Source: UBA5336 sp964412785 (lineage in GTDB: Bacteria; Pseudomonadota; Alphaproteobacteria; Caulobacterales; Hyphomonadaceae). From it: a DNA stretch of 64,000 nt. The first letter of the stretch is position 1. Every line of letters begins with the position of its first letter. The DNA lies in contig CAYPQD010000001.1 in NCBI GenBank assembly GCA_964412785.1, positions 163,818-227,817 on the forward strand, read 5' to 3'. Of this stretch, positions 1-8,540 are shown piece by piece. Made by a program: the position numbers and the translations under genes. The notes below the pieces were generated by a model. The model ran no database searches. It was not told the DNA's origin and worked only from the letters and a program-made list of their open reading frames with translations.

Positions 1-1
1 G

Positions 2-133
2 GACGCCAAGGAGGGCGTGATGAGCTTCCTGGAAAAGCGCCAGCCGGATTATCCGGTGAAGGTCTCCGACGGCCTGCCGAGCTTCTGGCCCTGGTGGCAG
101 TCCCGCGACTTCAAGTGGATCGGCCCGGAATAA
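2..133 (+). CDS. C-terminal end of an enoyl-CoA hydratase/isomerase family protein (5' partial)
   Basis: Only the last 43 codons are present, ending in TAA at 131-133. The residues DAKEGVMSFLEKR followed by QPDYPVK match the C-terminal helix of crotonase-fold enoyl-CoA hydratases, where an (S)EDAKEGxxAFxEKRxPxF pattern is usual. The catalytic part lies outside the window, so the exact substrate cannot be judged. The tail continues for about 25 residues past the usual crotonase end (VSDGLPSFWPWWQ), which is longer than most family members. The gene is convergent with the MFS gene that follows, with about 130 bases between them; these contain two G runs and no clear terminator. Confidence 0.6.
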   Translation, partial: DAKEGVMSFLEKRQPDYPVKVSDGLPSFWPWWQSRDFKWIGPE

Positions 134-263
134 GGGGGCAGGGTCAGGGGGGGGCGAACACAACCGGTTTCTGTCCGCTTCAACACAAGTAAGTCAGGCA
201 TGCGGGCGAGCGATCGGTCTCGTGGCCCAGCAATCGGCCAGGGTGAGATGCGCGGGCGCCGCC

Positions 264-1727
264 TCACCCCTTCACGGCGCCGTTCTTCATGTTCCAGATC
301 GGCGTTCTGAGGATCATCCAGGCGATCAGCAGGGACATGCCGGCGGCGGGAATGATGGCGACGCGCTGGGGCTCATTGGGGAAGAGATCGGTAACCGCGC
401 CCATCAGCGCCGCGCCGAAGGGGGCGCCGGCCATGAAGCCGAGCTGGTAGATGGAGAGGACGCGGGCGAGCTGGTCCTTCGGCGCGGCGTCCTGCACGAT
501 CGAGCGGCTCATGGCGATGGAGACCCCGGCGGCGAGCCCCCAGGCGAAGACGATCACGAGGAACACCCAGTGCGGCGGCTTGGCCAGCATCACCAGGATG
601 GCGAGCGAGCCAAGCAGCTGCGCGGTGAGGAGGAGCCGGCCCTGGCGCCTGATCGTCTTGAACACCGACAGGGCGAGCGAGGAGACGAAGGCGCCGAGCC
701 AGAAGGTCACGAACATGTCGCGGATGCCGTCGGACTGCAGGCCGTAAATGTCCCGGTTGATGATCGGCAGGACGACGAGGAAGGAGCCGATCACGAAGAT
801 GCCGACGCCGAACATCAGCGAGGTCATCGCCCAGAGGCGTGCGTCGGCGCGCACGGCGCGGAAGCCCTCTGCGATGTCACCGAAGGCGGCGCCGAGGCCG
901 GAGCGGCCGGTGCGCACCCGGCGGCCGCGGGCGAGGAAGAAGGCGAAGCCGGCGCCGATGGCGAGCACGATCGCCTGGAAGATGAGCAGGCGTTCGGACT
1001 GGACCGGTCCGACACCGACCCCCCCCAGCCAGTCAGGCATGCGGGTCATCTTGTCGGCATAGCCGCCAAGGACGAGGCCGATGATCTGGCTGACGAACTG
1101 CGCCATGGTGGCGAGCGTTACGCCAAGCTGCAGCGTGACCCCGGAACCGAGCCGGGCACGCCGCTCCACCACCTCGTTGATAATGGCATCGCGGGCCGGC
1201 ATCATGAATGCGCCGACCGTACCGATGGTGGCACCATAGATGATCATCATCGGATATGAGAGGGTGCCGGTCATCATTGCGGCGGCAAGGCCGAGGGCCG
1301 GGATGGCGGCCAACACATGCAACAGGATGAGCAGGCGCTTGCCATCGGTACGCTCGGCGATCACCCCGCCAAGCAGCAGGAAGACCACCGAGGGGCCCGA
1401 GAGCGCCATGTTGGCGAGGCCCAGCTCCAGCCCACCCAGGTGCAGGTGCTGCGGGCTGGTGATCAGATAGGGGAAGAGCACCATCTGCAGTCCGAAGGCC
1501 ATGAACCAGCTCGACTGGACGAGCAGATAGGCCGGCAGCTCGATCCGGATACCGCGCCTCAGCTTCTGGAACACCAGCCGGTCCGCCGCGTCCATCAGCG
1601 TGCGGCCAGCGGTCAGAGCACTGTCGACCCCCGTGACCGGTGAGCGCGCATGCTCCGGCCCTTCCGGCGGCAGCGGCTCGCCCGTCAGCGGCGCGGGCAG
1701 GGTCTTCGGGTCGGCATCATCGGCCAT
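264..1727 (-). CDS. MFS transporter (EntS/MFS_3-like exporter)
   Basis: A 487-residue integral membrane protein of the major facilitator superfamily. A hydrophilic N-terminus of about 65 residues precedes roughly twelve hydrophobic helices. The MFS loop 2-3 signature is visible as GGVIAERTDGKRLL around residues 120-135. Similarity is to the EntS-like exporters that carry small molecules out by proton antiport; the substrate is unknown. I chose the ATG at 1727 (MADDADPK). The frame stays open another 73 codons upstream, but that stretch is Pro/Arg/Ser-rich, has no membrane character and overlaps the upstream gene. It probably follows the DUF2306 gene on the same strand, with a 79-base gap. Confidence 0.85.
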   Translation of the reverse strand: MADDADPKTLPAPLTGEPLPPEGPEHARSPVTGVDSALTAGRTLMDAADRLVFQKLRRGIRIELPAYLLVQSSWFMAFGLQMVLFPYLITSPQHLHLGGLELGLANMALSGPSVVFLLLGGVIAERTDGKRLLILLHVLAAIPALGLAAAMMTGTLSYPMMIIYGATIGTVGAFMMPARDAIINEVVERRARLGSGVTLQLGVTLATMAQFVSQIIGLVLGGYADKMTRMPDWLGGVGVGPVQSERLLIFQAIVLAIGAGFAFFLARGRRVRTGRSGLGAAFGDIAEGFRAVRADARLWAMTSLMFGVGIFVIGSFLVVLPIINRDIYGLQSDGIRDMFVTFWLGAFVSSLALSVFKTIRRQGRLLLTAQLLGSLAILVMLAKPPHWVFLVIVFAWGLAAGVSIAMSRSIVQDAAPKDQLARVLSIYQLGFMAGAPFGAALMGAVTDLFPNEPQRVAIIPAAGMSLLIAWMILRTPIWNMKNGAVKG

Positions 1728-1806
1728 GACACAGTAATGGCGCGGGCCGGTAGGTGTGTGAAGGGCGGCTGGTGGCGCAGGCTGCCGGCGGCCGCCACCG
1801 TTCTGC

Positions 1807-2631
1807 TTAATAGTAGGGCCGCCACATGATCGCAATGGTGCCGAAGACGCCGAGCGCGGTGAAGGCGGTGGCAAGGAGGACAAGGACGCTGGCGGCCCAC
1901 TTCGCGGCCGGCGACCGGGCCCTACGGGCGGCGAAATAGAGCTCAAGGAGCGCGAGCGGGATCAGGTAGCTGCCATAGGTGATGACGAGGTCGGCCGGGC
2001 CCGAGAGGGTGCGGTTCATGCCGACCGGGCCCTGGTTGGCCAGCACCCAGCCCATGAGCCCGACGCGCAGGAACCAGACGCCATTGACCACCATGAACAG
2101 CCGCATCGCCCAGCGGCGGTGGGCATCGATCCGCCGCTGCACGGCGAGGCGCCAGGCAAGGGCGGCGAAGAGGAGGATTAGCACGCCGTTGAGGCTGACC
2201 GAGATGCCCGAGACGAGCGAGAGATAGGTCCCGCGACCCCAGACCAGCCACAGCCCGCCGACGGCCATGATCCCTGCGGCAACGAGAAACAGCCGGCCGC
2301 TCCAGCGGTGGAACCACGGCGCGGCCCGGCGCACCTGCGGCACCAGCTGGAGGAGGCCGCCGACGGTGATGATCGCGGCAAACAGGGCGTGGATGGCAAA
2401 CATGGTGTTGCCGGCGGTATCGCCTGGGATGTGGCCGTCGATCAGCGGCTTGTCGTTCCAGCCTTCCGGGTTTCCGGCGAGCGTGTGGCCGCCGAAATGG
2501 GCAAGGATGAACCAGACGAAGGCGAGCTGGCCGATCGCGGCGACGATGAACCACAGAACGCCGGTCGCCTGCAGGGCGCGATCGGCCGGGAGTGCGGGCG
2601 CGGGCGGGTGCGCCGGCTGGGAGAGTGTCAT
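1807..2631 (-). CDS. DUF2306 family membrane protein
   Basis: A 274-residue multi-pass membrane protein. After a short Pro/Ala-rich N-terminus it has about seven hydrophobic segments. The central part (HALFAAIITVGGLLQLVPQV, then WFHRWSGRLFL) is the DUF2306 signature, with conserved His residues that in this family may bind haem or metal; function is not established. The start is the ATG at 2631, preceded by an AAAGGAC ribosome-binding site; an upstream in-frame ATG at 2832 would overlap the divergent regulator. The gene is divergent from the AraC-type regulator at 2804, which may control it. Confidence 0.8.
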   Translation of the reverse strand: MTLSQPAHPPAPALPADRALQATGVLWFIVAAIGQLAFVWFILAHFGGHTLAGNPEGWNDKPLIDGHIPGDTAGNTMFAIHALFAAIITVGGLLQLVPQVRRAAPWFHRWSGRLFLVAAGIMAVGGLWLVWGRGTYLSLVSGISVSLNGVLILLFAALAWRLAVQRRIDAHRRWAMRLFMVVNGVWFLRVGLMGWVLANQGPVGMNRTLSGPADLVITYGSYLIPLALLELYFAARRARSPAAKWAASVLVLLATAFTALGVFGTIAIMWRPYY

Positions 2632-2803
2632 GGGGCCTGGTCCTTTCAGTTTGAGAGGCCCGGCTTCGGGCGCGGTGGGCGCCCGTGTCTTGCCGATTTG
2701 GAAATCGGCGAGACATTTGCGCAGGTTGCAGGCCATGGGCCCGCCATGGAAGGCTTGCAGCGCCCGGTGCGGCGCGGGGACAGGGCAGACCGGAAGGACG
2801 GCG

Positions 2804-3877
2804 ATGAGCGTTGAGAACGGCATACTGGCCATGTTCGCCCTTGTGGCCGGGGGCGCCTTCGCCCTTGGCCTCTGGCGGATGCGCGGCCAGGCCTGGCGCT
2901 ATCGGCATGGGGTGTGGCTGGTCCTGTCGGTCTCGCTTGGCCTGTTCGTGGCGGAGACGCTGCAGGGCGAGGCGTTCGGGCCGCTGTCTCCGGTGCTCCT
3001 GCTCGGCGGCATGGCGGGGTGCGGGCTGGCGTGGCTGATGGCGCGGGCTCTGTTCCACCCGCCGGACGGGGAGCCGCTCTGGCCGCTCGGGGTGGTCGGC
3101 GTGCTGTTCGCCACCGGGCTCGTCCTTGCGCTGGGCCAGGCGGCGGGGGTCAACGGCGGGGCCGGGGCGAGCGGTCTGCGCGCGGTGGCCAATACGCACA
3201 TGCTGGTGAGCTCAACCGTGCTGGTGCTCGTCTTCCTGGAGGTTTTCCAGGGCTACGGGCCCCACCTCAGCGCGGCCGAGCGGCAATTCCGGATTGTCTT
3301 TGCGCTCAGCTATGGCCTGCTGCTTGCGGTCTCGGTGCTCTGGATCTGGCAGTCGGGCGAGGACACCCTGGCCGCGGCCTCGCAGGACACGGTGCAGGCG
3401 GGCGCCGCGCTGGTTGCGATTGCCGGCGCCAGCCTCGCGCTCCGGTTTCGCGACGCCCATGCCCTGCCGCGGCGGGCGCGTGCGCCCCGATCGGCGCGCC
3501 GCGGCGCCTCGCACGATGATCGCGCGCTGGCCGAGCGGATCGAGGCGCTCGTGCGCAGCGAGGCGGTGTTCGCGACACCAAACCTTCGCGTGGCCGATGT
3601 CGCGCGGATGCTTGGCGAGGCGGACTACCGTGTCAGTCAGGCGATCACCGGCGCGCTCGGCTTCCGCAACTTCAATCACATGGTCAATCATTTCCGGATC
3701 GCCGAGGCGCGCCGGCGCCTGCAGGACCCGCGCTATCGCGACTGCTCCATCCTCGACATCGCGCTCGATTGCGGGTTCGGCTCAATCGGGCCGTTTAACC
3801 GGGCCTTCCGGGAGGAGACGGGCGAGACCCCGCGCGCCGTCCGCCAGGCCAGCCTGCCGCAACGCCGCAGCGTCTGA
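2804..3877 (+). CDS. Membrane-anchored AraC-family transcriptional regulator
   Basis: A 357-residue protein with two parts. Residues 1 to about 215 form roughly seven transmembrane helices (for example ILAMFALVAGGAFALGLW at the start). Residues about 245-350 form an AraC/XylS double helix-turn-helix domain; the second HTH is recognisable in SILDIALDCGFGSIGPFNRAF followed by GETPRAVR. Such 7TM-AraC proteins are thought to sense a ligand in or across the membrane and act on DNA from the inner membrane. The start is the ATG at 2804 with AAGGAC upstream. It is divergent from the DUF2306 membrane protein gene across 172 bases, the likely target promoter region (inference). Confidence 0.85.
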   Translation: MSVENGILAMFALVAGGAFALGLWRMRGQAWRYRHGVWLVLSVSLGLFVAETLQGEAFGPLSPVLLLGGMAGCGLAWLMARALFHPPDGEPLWPLGVVGVLFATGLVLALGQAAGVNGGAGASGLRAVANTHMLVSSTVLVLVFLEVFQGYGPHLSAAERQFRIVFALSYGLLLAVSVLWIWQSGEDTLAAASQDTVQAGAALVAIAGASLALRFRDAHALPRRARAPRSARRGASHDDRALAERIEALVRSEAVFATPNLRVADVARMLGEADYRVSQAITGALGFRNFNHMVNHFRIAEARRRLQDPRYRDCSILDIALDCGFGSIGPFNRAFREETGETPRAVRQASLPQRRSV

Positions 3878-3937
3878 CGTCATCCGTTTGTCACTGCGAC
3901 AAGGCATGGTAGGAGCAGGCAAAGCGGTCGGAGGCCG

Positions 3938-4399
3938 ATGATGCGTGCAGTACGGCATTTTGTGAGCTGGGTGCTCGCGCTCTTCCTGATTGCGATGTTC
4001 GTCCAGGCGACGGTGCATCCCCTGCCGGACCCGCCGGCGGGCTCGGTGAAGCTGTTCGATGCGCCGGGCGAGAACATCATTTTCCAGACGCTCGCGGTCA
4101 ACTCCGGATACAGCCAGTTCGAGCCGGCTGGCCGCGTTGCGGTGGCTTTCCTGGAACTGTTCGCCGCGCTCTGCCTTGTCCTGCCGTTCAGCCGGCGTTT
4201 TGGTGCGCTGCTCTCGGCCGGTATCCTGACTGGCGCGGTGGCGCTGCATCTCTCGCCCTGGCTGGGACGCGAGGTGCCGGTTTCGCTCAATACGGGCAGC
4301 ACGGCCACCGATGGCGGGGCTTTGTTCATGCTGGCGGTTGCCATGCTTGCGGCAAGCCTCCTGCTGATTGGCGTACATCCTGGGCGGCGAGTGGACTGA
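3938..4399 (+). CDS. Small integral membrane protein (DoxX-like)
   Basis: A 153-residue protein with about four hydrophobic helices: residues 5-22, about 63-82, 88-106 and 125-145. A polar loop after the first helix contains two Pro-rich stretches. The overall plan resembles DoxX/DoxD-like four-helix proteins, but I see no diagnostic motif and the function is unknown. Two consecutive ATGs (3938 and 3941) follow GGAGG; the second has the better spacing. It stands between the AraC-type gene and the DUF2336 gene on the same strand, 60 bases after the former. Confidence 0.65.
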   Translation: MMRAVRHFVSWVLALFLIAMFVQATVHPLPDPPAGSVKLFDAPGENIIFQTLAVNSGYSQFEPAGRVAVAFLELFAALCLVLPFSRRFGALLSAGILTGAVALHLSPWLGREVPVSLNTGSTATDGGALFMLAVAMLAASLLLIGVHPGRRVD

Positions 4400-4454
4400 C
4401 ATGCCAATCCTGCGCCGGCAATTGGCAGGGCGTTAACTTCGCCATGGCAGTCTG

Positions 4455-5669
4455 ATGCCTGATGCCATGACCCAGTCCGCGCCTGAAATCCCGCCCGTCC
4501 CATTTGTCGGCCGTTCGCGCAGTGCCTTGCTGCGGCGCCTGATCGATGTCGTATCGCTGCCTGCCTCGCGGCTTGCCCCGCAGGACCGCCAGATGGCGGG
4601 CGACGTGCTGCTTGAGATGCTGTTCGTTGCTGACACTGAGGCGCGCCGCCTGTGCGCGGAGCGGCTCGCGCAGAAGTCCGAGGCGCCGCGCCGGCTGCTT
4701 CGCTATCTCGCCATGTGCGAGTTTTGCATCGCCGAGGCCGTGCTGAGCCATAATGAGGGTTTCGACGCGGTCGATCTGTGTGAGATTGTCGAGGCGACCG
4801 GCGTTGAGCACTGGCTGGCGGTGGCCCGGCGCAAGGTCGTGCCGTCCATGGTCACGCTGGCGCTGGCGCGGACCGGTGAGCCGCATGTGATCCGCACTGT
4901 CCTGCGCAACCGGCAGGCGGAATTCTCAGACGCGGCGACCCAGGTCATGGTCGAGATATCGCGCGTTCATGACGATCTCTGCGGCCTACTGATCGAACGC
5001 CTTGAGCTGCGGACCGGCGATGCCATGGCGATGTTCTGGTGGTCGGATGGCGAGACCCGCCGGAAGATCCTGCAGCGCCATGCGGCCGACCGGCTGGAGC
5101 TGATTGCCGCCTGTGGCGATGTGTTCGCAATGGCCTCGGAGGAGAACTGGGCGGACGCGGTGACGCGCAAGACCCTGCAGTTGATCGAACGGCGCCAGCG
5201 CAACCGCGCGGCCATCGAGAAGAGCCCCTATGACAGCCTCGAACATGCCGTCGAGATGGCCGCCCGCACCGGCATGACGCCGCAACTGGCGCAGGAGATC
5301 GGCTATCTCTCCGGCGTCAAGCCGGTCACCATCGCCAAAATGATGAGCGACAGCGGCGGTGAGGGGCTGGCGGTGCTGTGCAAGGCGACCGGTCTGAAGC
5401 GGCCCTATCTGGCCATGCTCTGGCAGGCGCTGCGTCGCCCGGTGGCCGATGCCGATGGTTGCGAACATCCATTGTTCATGCCGGTTCGGCACGTCTATGA
5501 GACCCTCACCACGGCCAAGGCGCAGACGACCCTGCGATACTGGAACTGGTCGCTGAGCTCTGCCTTCTCGCCGAGCGCACCGCGCCATGCGGCGAGCAAT
5601 GAGAATGATGCTGAGGGCACGGTCCACTCCACGCCGCAGCGCACCGCGCGGCTGGTGTTCGATGCCTGA
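4455..5669 (+). CDS. DUF2336 domain-containing protein
   Basis: A 404-residue soluble protein. Its N-terminal 250 residues are helical, HEAT-like repeats with the DUF2336 pattern (MAGDVLLEMLFVAD, then APRRLLRYLA and SHNEGFDAVDL). DUF2336 proteins are widespread and multi-copy in Caulobacterales, Maricaulales and related orders; their role is unknown, although some are linked to cell-cycle or polarity control. The C-terminal 60 residues are low-complexity and polar. The start at 4455 gives MPDAMTQS; an ATG four codons downstream is an equal alternative. The gene precedes the antiporter operon but is separated from it by about 100 bases holding a perfect palindrome. Confidence 0.8.
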   Translation: MPDAMTQSAPEIPPVPFVGRSRSALLRRLIDVVSLPASRLAPQDRQMAGDVLLEMLFVADTEARRLCAERLAQKSEAPRRLLRYLAMCEFCIAEAVLSHNEGFDAVDLCEIVEATGVEHWLAVARRKVVPSMVTLALARTGEPHVIRTVLRNRQAEFSDAATQVMVEISRVHDDLCGLLIERLELRTGDAMAMFWWSDGETRRKILQRHAADRLELIAACGDVFAMASEENWADAVTRKTLQLIERRQRNRAAIEKSPYDSLEHAVEMAARTGMTPQLAQEIGYLSGVKPVTIAKMMSDSGGEGLAVLCKATGLKRPYLAMLWQALRRPVADADGCEHPLFMPVRHVYETLTTAKAQTTLRYWNWSLSSAFSPSAPRHAASNENDAEGTVHSTPQRTARLVFDA

Positions 5670-5692
5670 AGCTGCAGCGTCGCAGTGAAATC

Positions 5693-5706
5693 GACCCTGC
5701 AGGGTC
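5693..5706. promoter_or_regulatory. Perfect 14-bp palindrome upstream of the antiporter operon
   Basis: GACCCTGCAGGGTC reads the same on both strands. It lies 24 bases after the DUF2336 stop and 66 bases before the likely mnhE start, where a promoter or operator for the ten-gene operon would be expected. It has no loop or following T run, so it is a poor terminator. Assignment as an operator is inference only. Confidence 0.3.
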
Positions 5707-5771
5707 TGGCCAAATCGGACGCCAGCCTCTAATGCCGACAGTCCTTGATCCTCATTCGAGCGGAGGGGTGC

Positions 5772-6254
5772 TTGGGGTATCTGGTCGGCCTCCTGATCGG
5801 CTTGGTGGCCTTCTGGCTGCTGATGTCTGGCGTATTCAAGCCATTGCTCCTGTCGCTTGGTGCGGTGTCGGTTGTGCTGACGCTCGTGCTGACAGGCCGG
5901 CTTGGCCTGTTCGACCGGGAGGGTTCGCCCTATCTCAGCCTGCCGCGTTTCCTCGCCTACTGGGTCTGGCTGGTCGGCGAGATCTTCAAAGCCAACTGGG
6001 TCGTCATCCAGGCATGCATGCGGGCTGACCTGGATATCGACCCGGCGCTTGTGAAGGTGAAGACGACCTGCCGGTCAGACCTTGCACGCACCACGTTTGC
6101 AAACTCGATCACGCTGACGCCGGGAACCGTGACACTGGCGGTTGAGGGCGACAAGCTGCTCGTTCATGCGCTCTATGAGAGCCATGCGCAGCCGGAAGCC
6201 TTCGATGAGATGAACCGGCGCACGCGCCTGGCGGCTGACAGGGTGAATAGCTGA
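5772..6254 (+). CDS. mnhE: Na+/H+ antiporter subunit E (MnhE/MrpE)
   Basis: A 160-residue subunit of the Mrp-type multisubunit cation/proton antiporter. Two or three N-terminal helices (GYLVGLLIGLVAFWLLMSGV and LLLSLGAVSVVLTLVL) are followed by the family's cytoplasmic domain with TTFANSITLTPGTVTL and VHALYE, the most conserved MnhE stretch. The start is taken as TTG 5772 because GGAGGGG sits just before it and the length then matches the family; TTG 5745 is an alternative. It is the first gene of the operon and its stop overlaps the next start (TGATG). Confidence 0.88.
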   Translation: MGYLVGLLIGLVAFWLLMSGVFKPLLLSLGAVSVVLTLVLTGRLGLFDREGSPYLSLPRFLAYWVWLVGEIFKANWVVIQACMRADLDIDPALVKVKTTCRSDLARTTFANSITLTPGTVTLAVEGDKLLVHALYESHAQPEAFDEMNRRTRLAADRVNS

Positions 6255-6565
6255 TGCTGCTGGCCTTCGCGTCCGTCGCGCTGCTTGTCGCGATCGCGCT
6301 GATGCTCGTGCGTGCGCTTGGCGGGCCGTCTCTGTATGACCGGGTACTGGCGGTCAATTCCTTCGGCACGAAGACGGTGGTCTTTCTCGGCCTGCTCGGC
6401 TTTGTCATGGGCCGGCCGGAGTGGCTGGACATCGCCATTCTTTATGCCCTGATCAATTTCGTCTCGACCATCGCAATTCTCAAATTCTTCCGCTACCGCT
6501 CCTTCCAGGTGTCGCTGGCACGGCGACCGGAGACGGGTGCTGACCCATCCGGTGGCAGGGGCTGA
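6254..6565 (+). CDS. mnhF: Na+/H+ antiporter subunit F (MnhF/MrpF)
   Basis: A 103-residue protein with three predicted helices. The family stretch is visible: RALGGPSLYDRVLAVNSFGT followed by a helix and AILYALINFVSTIAILKF. It is part of the membrane arm of the Mrp complex. Its start overlaps the mnhE stop and its end overlaps mnhG by up to 29 bases, which indicates translational coupling within the operon. Confidence 0.9.
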   Translation: MLLAFASVALLVAIALMLVRALGGPSLYDRVLAVNSFGTKTVVFLGLLGFVMGRPEWLDIAILYALINFVSTIAILKFFRYRSFQVSLARRPETGADPSGGRG

Positions 6566-6965
6566 CGCGGTGGAGGCGCTTGCTCCCCTGCTCTACGCCT
6601 TCGAGGTGGCGCGGCCCGGCATTGGCGGCCTGCTCTGTCTTGCCGGGGCCTGCCTTTCGGTTATCGGCACCGTCGGCGTGCTGCGATTTCCCGATTTCTA
6701 CACGCGCCTTCATGCCGCCAGTGTGACCGACACCTCCGGTGCGACCCTGTTGCTTGTTGGCATGGCGTTCCTGGCGCCGACCTGGCTGGTCGTGGCAAAG
6801 CTAGCGGCGATCTGGCTGTTCCTTTTCCTGACTGGCCCGACCGCAAGCCATGCGCTTGCCAATGCCGCGTTCAAGGCGGGGTTGCAGCCCCTGATCGGCC
6901 GGGATCGCCATCTGGCCGAGGCGGCTGACGGCATGGACTTCGAGGAAGGGGAGGACGCGGGCTGA
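6537..6965 (+). CDS. mnhG: Na+/H+ antiporter subunit G (MnhG/MrpG)
   Basis: A 142-residue protein with three helices and the MnhG signature GTVGVLRFPDFYTRLHAAS followed by DTSGATLLL. A charged C-terminal tail of about 30 residues ends in EEGEDAG. The start at GTG 6537 lies inside mnhF. A GTG at 6570, just after the mnhF stop and preceded by GCAGGGG, is a credible alternative giving 131 residues. The stop overlaps the next gene's ATG. Confidence 0.88.
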   Translation: MLTHPVAGADAVEALAPLLYAFEVARPGIGGLLCLAGACLSVIGTVGVLRFPDFYTRLHAASVTDTSGATLLLVGMAFLAPTWLVVAKLAAIWLFLFLTGPTASHALANAAFKAGLQPLIGRDRHLAEAADGMDFEEGEDAG

Positions 6966-7558
6966 TGACGTCGATCGTCTCCGAGACCGGACTGGCGCTG
7001 GTCAATATCCTGCTGCTGGCACTCCTGTTCGTCGTCGCGGTGGGCATTGCGCGCCTGCGCAGCCTGTTCGCCATTGTCATGCTGTCGGGTGTATACTCGC
7101 TATTGTCAGCGCTCTGGTTTGTCGCTCTCGACGCGGTCGATGTGGCCTTCACCGAAGCCGCTGTGGGCGCCGGGATTTCGACCGCCCTGATGCTTGGCGC
7201 AATGCTCCTGACCGCGCGTACGGCGAAGCCTGAACGGGGCCTCAGGCACCTCGCCCCGGCCCTTGTCGTGACCGTGACGGGCGCCATGCTCGTCTACGCC
7301 TCGGTCGACCTGCCGGCCTATGGCGACGCCGGTTCACCGGCGAACACCCATGTCGGAGCGGAATACCTGCAGCGCCATTATGGCGAGATGGGTTTTCCAA
7401 ACGTGGTCACGTCGATCCTCGCCAGCTATCGCGGCTTCGATACGCTGGGCGAGGTCGTGGTGGTGTTCACAGCCGGCCTGTCGGTGGCGCTGCTGCTCGG
7501 CTTTGGCGAGCGCTCGCTGGCGGCCTCTCTGCGCAATCGGGACAAGGGTGACGAATGA
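6965..7558 (+). CDS. DUF4040 / MbhD-MbhE-like antiporter subunit (free-standing MnhA C-terminal portion)
   Basis: A 197-residue membrane protein. Residues about 10-90 carry the DUF4040/MbhD pattern (RLRSLFAIVMLSGVYSLLSA, then AFTEAAVGAGISTALML), which in classical Mrp complexes is fused to the C-terminal end of MrpA. The second half (residues about 95-190) has two further helices, with an extramembrane loop and a final helix resembling MbhE (RGFDTLGEVVVVF). In this operon the piece is encoded alone rather than fused to a large MrpA, as in archaeal Mbh-type clusters. It overlaps both neighbours by a few bases. Confidence 0.82.
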   Translation: MTSIVSETGLALVNILLLALLFVVAVGIARLRSLFAIVMLSGVYSLLSALWFVALDAVDVAFTEAAVGAGISTALMLGAMLLTARTAKPERGLRHLAPALVVTVTGAMLVYASVDLPAYGDAGSPANTHVGAEYLQRHYGEMGFPNVVTSILASYRGFDTLGEVVVVFTAGLSVALLLGFGERSLAASLRNRDKGDE

Positions 7559-8007
7559 ATACCGATCATCACGTTATCCTGCGGGTCGTCTCGAAACTGC
7601 TGATCCCGATGATCACGATCTACGCCTTCTACGTCCATTTCCATGGCGAGTATTCGCCGGGAGGCGGGTTCCAGGCGGGTGTGATCTTCGCCGTCGGTGT
7701 CATTCTCTACGCCCTGATTTTCGGGGTCCCGGCGGCGCTGCGGGCGGTGCCAGCGCTGTTTGCCCGCGGCCTGGCCGCCATTGGCGTGCTGCTGTATGCC
7801 GGTGTTGGCGTGTGGGCGCTGCTGATGGGCGGCAATTACCTGGAATATGACCGGCTGTTCAACGAGCCGGAGGGCGGCCATCTCGGCCAGCATACGGGCA
7901 TCATCGTGATCGAGTTGGGCGTCCTGTTCGGTGTCGCCGGTGCGATGCTGACGATCTTCTACGCGTTTGCCGGCCGCGTTGCCGAAATCCGGGACGAGGA
8001 CTGGTAG
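7555..8007 (+). CDS. mnhB: Na+/H+ antiporter subunit B (MnhB)
   Basis: A 150-residue protein with four helices. The MnhB family hallmark is clear: LLIPMITIYAFYVHFHGEYSPGGGFQAG in the first 45 residues, followed by a helix and a loop with GGNYLEYDRL. The last helix begins at IIVIELGVLFGVAGAML. It starts in ATGA overlap with the DUF4040 gene and ends two bases before the MnhC-like gene. Confidence 0.9.
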   Translation: MNTDHHVILRVVSKLLIPMITIYAFYVHFHGEYSPGGGFQAGVIFAVGVILYALIFGVPAALRAVPALFARGLAAIGVLLYAGVGVWALLMGGNYLEYDRLFNEPEGGHLGQHTGIIVIELGVLFGVAGAMLTIFYAFAGRVAEIRDEDW

Positions 8008-8009
8008 CG

Positions 8010-8540
8010 ATGCTGGATTTCATACTTGAGCGGGCCAGTTACTGGGCGATCTTCGCGCTGATGATGGTGGGGCTCTACATTACCTATGCGTCGTCGAACC
8101 TGATCAAGCGCATGGTTGGGTTGTCGGTGTTCCAGACTTCGGTCTTCCTTTTCTACATCACGCTCGCCAAGGTTGCCGGCGGCACGGCGCCCATCCTCTA
8201 TGGCAAGGACCTGCCGAAGTATGACAGCCATGGCAGCGAGGGCGGGCACGCTGCGCCGGCCGTCGGCGAGGCGGGCCAGGTCGCGGCCTATGGCGATGGC
8301 AGTGCGGCGGCCTACGGACCCGTGGAAGGGCTGTACAATACCTACAGCAATCCGCTTCCCCATGTCCTCATCCTGACCGCGATCGTGGTTGGCGTGGCGA
8401 CCCTGTCGGTGGGCCTGGCGATCATCGTGCGGATCCGCGAAGCCTATGGCACGATCGAGAATGACGATATCCGGGCCATCGACATGGATGTGGCGCTGGA
8501 GGAGGAGCTGGACGACGCCGCGCAGGAGGCCCGCGCGTGA
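8010..8540 (+). CDS. mnhC: NuoK/MnhC-like antiporter subunit with an extra loop
   Basis: A 176-residue protein, longer than the roughly 110-125 residues usual for MnhC. Helix 1 (YWAIFALMMVGLYITYAS), helix 2 (MVGLSVFQTSVFLFYITLAK) and helix 3 (LPHVLILTAIVVGVATLSVG) follow the NuoK/MnhC plan with the NPLPHVLILTAIVVG signature. Between helices 2 and 3, residues about 68-108 form a Gly/Ala/His-rich insertion not found in the standard family. The C-terminus adds about 35 acidic residues. The 3' end overlaps the next start by GTGA. Confidence 0.85.
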   Translation: MLDFILERASYWAIFALMMVGLYITYASSNLIKRMVGLSVFQTSVFLFYITLAKVAGGTAPILYGKDLPKYDSHGSEGGHAAPAVGEAGQVAAYGDGSAAAYGPVEGLYNTYSNPLPHVLILTAIVVGVATLSVGLAIIVRIREAYGTIENDDIRAIDMDVALEEELDDAAQEARA

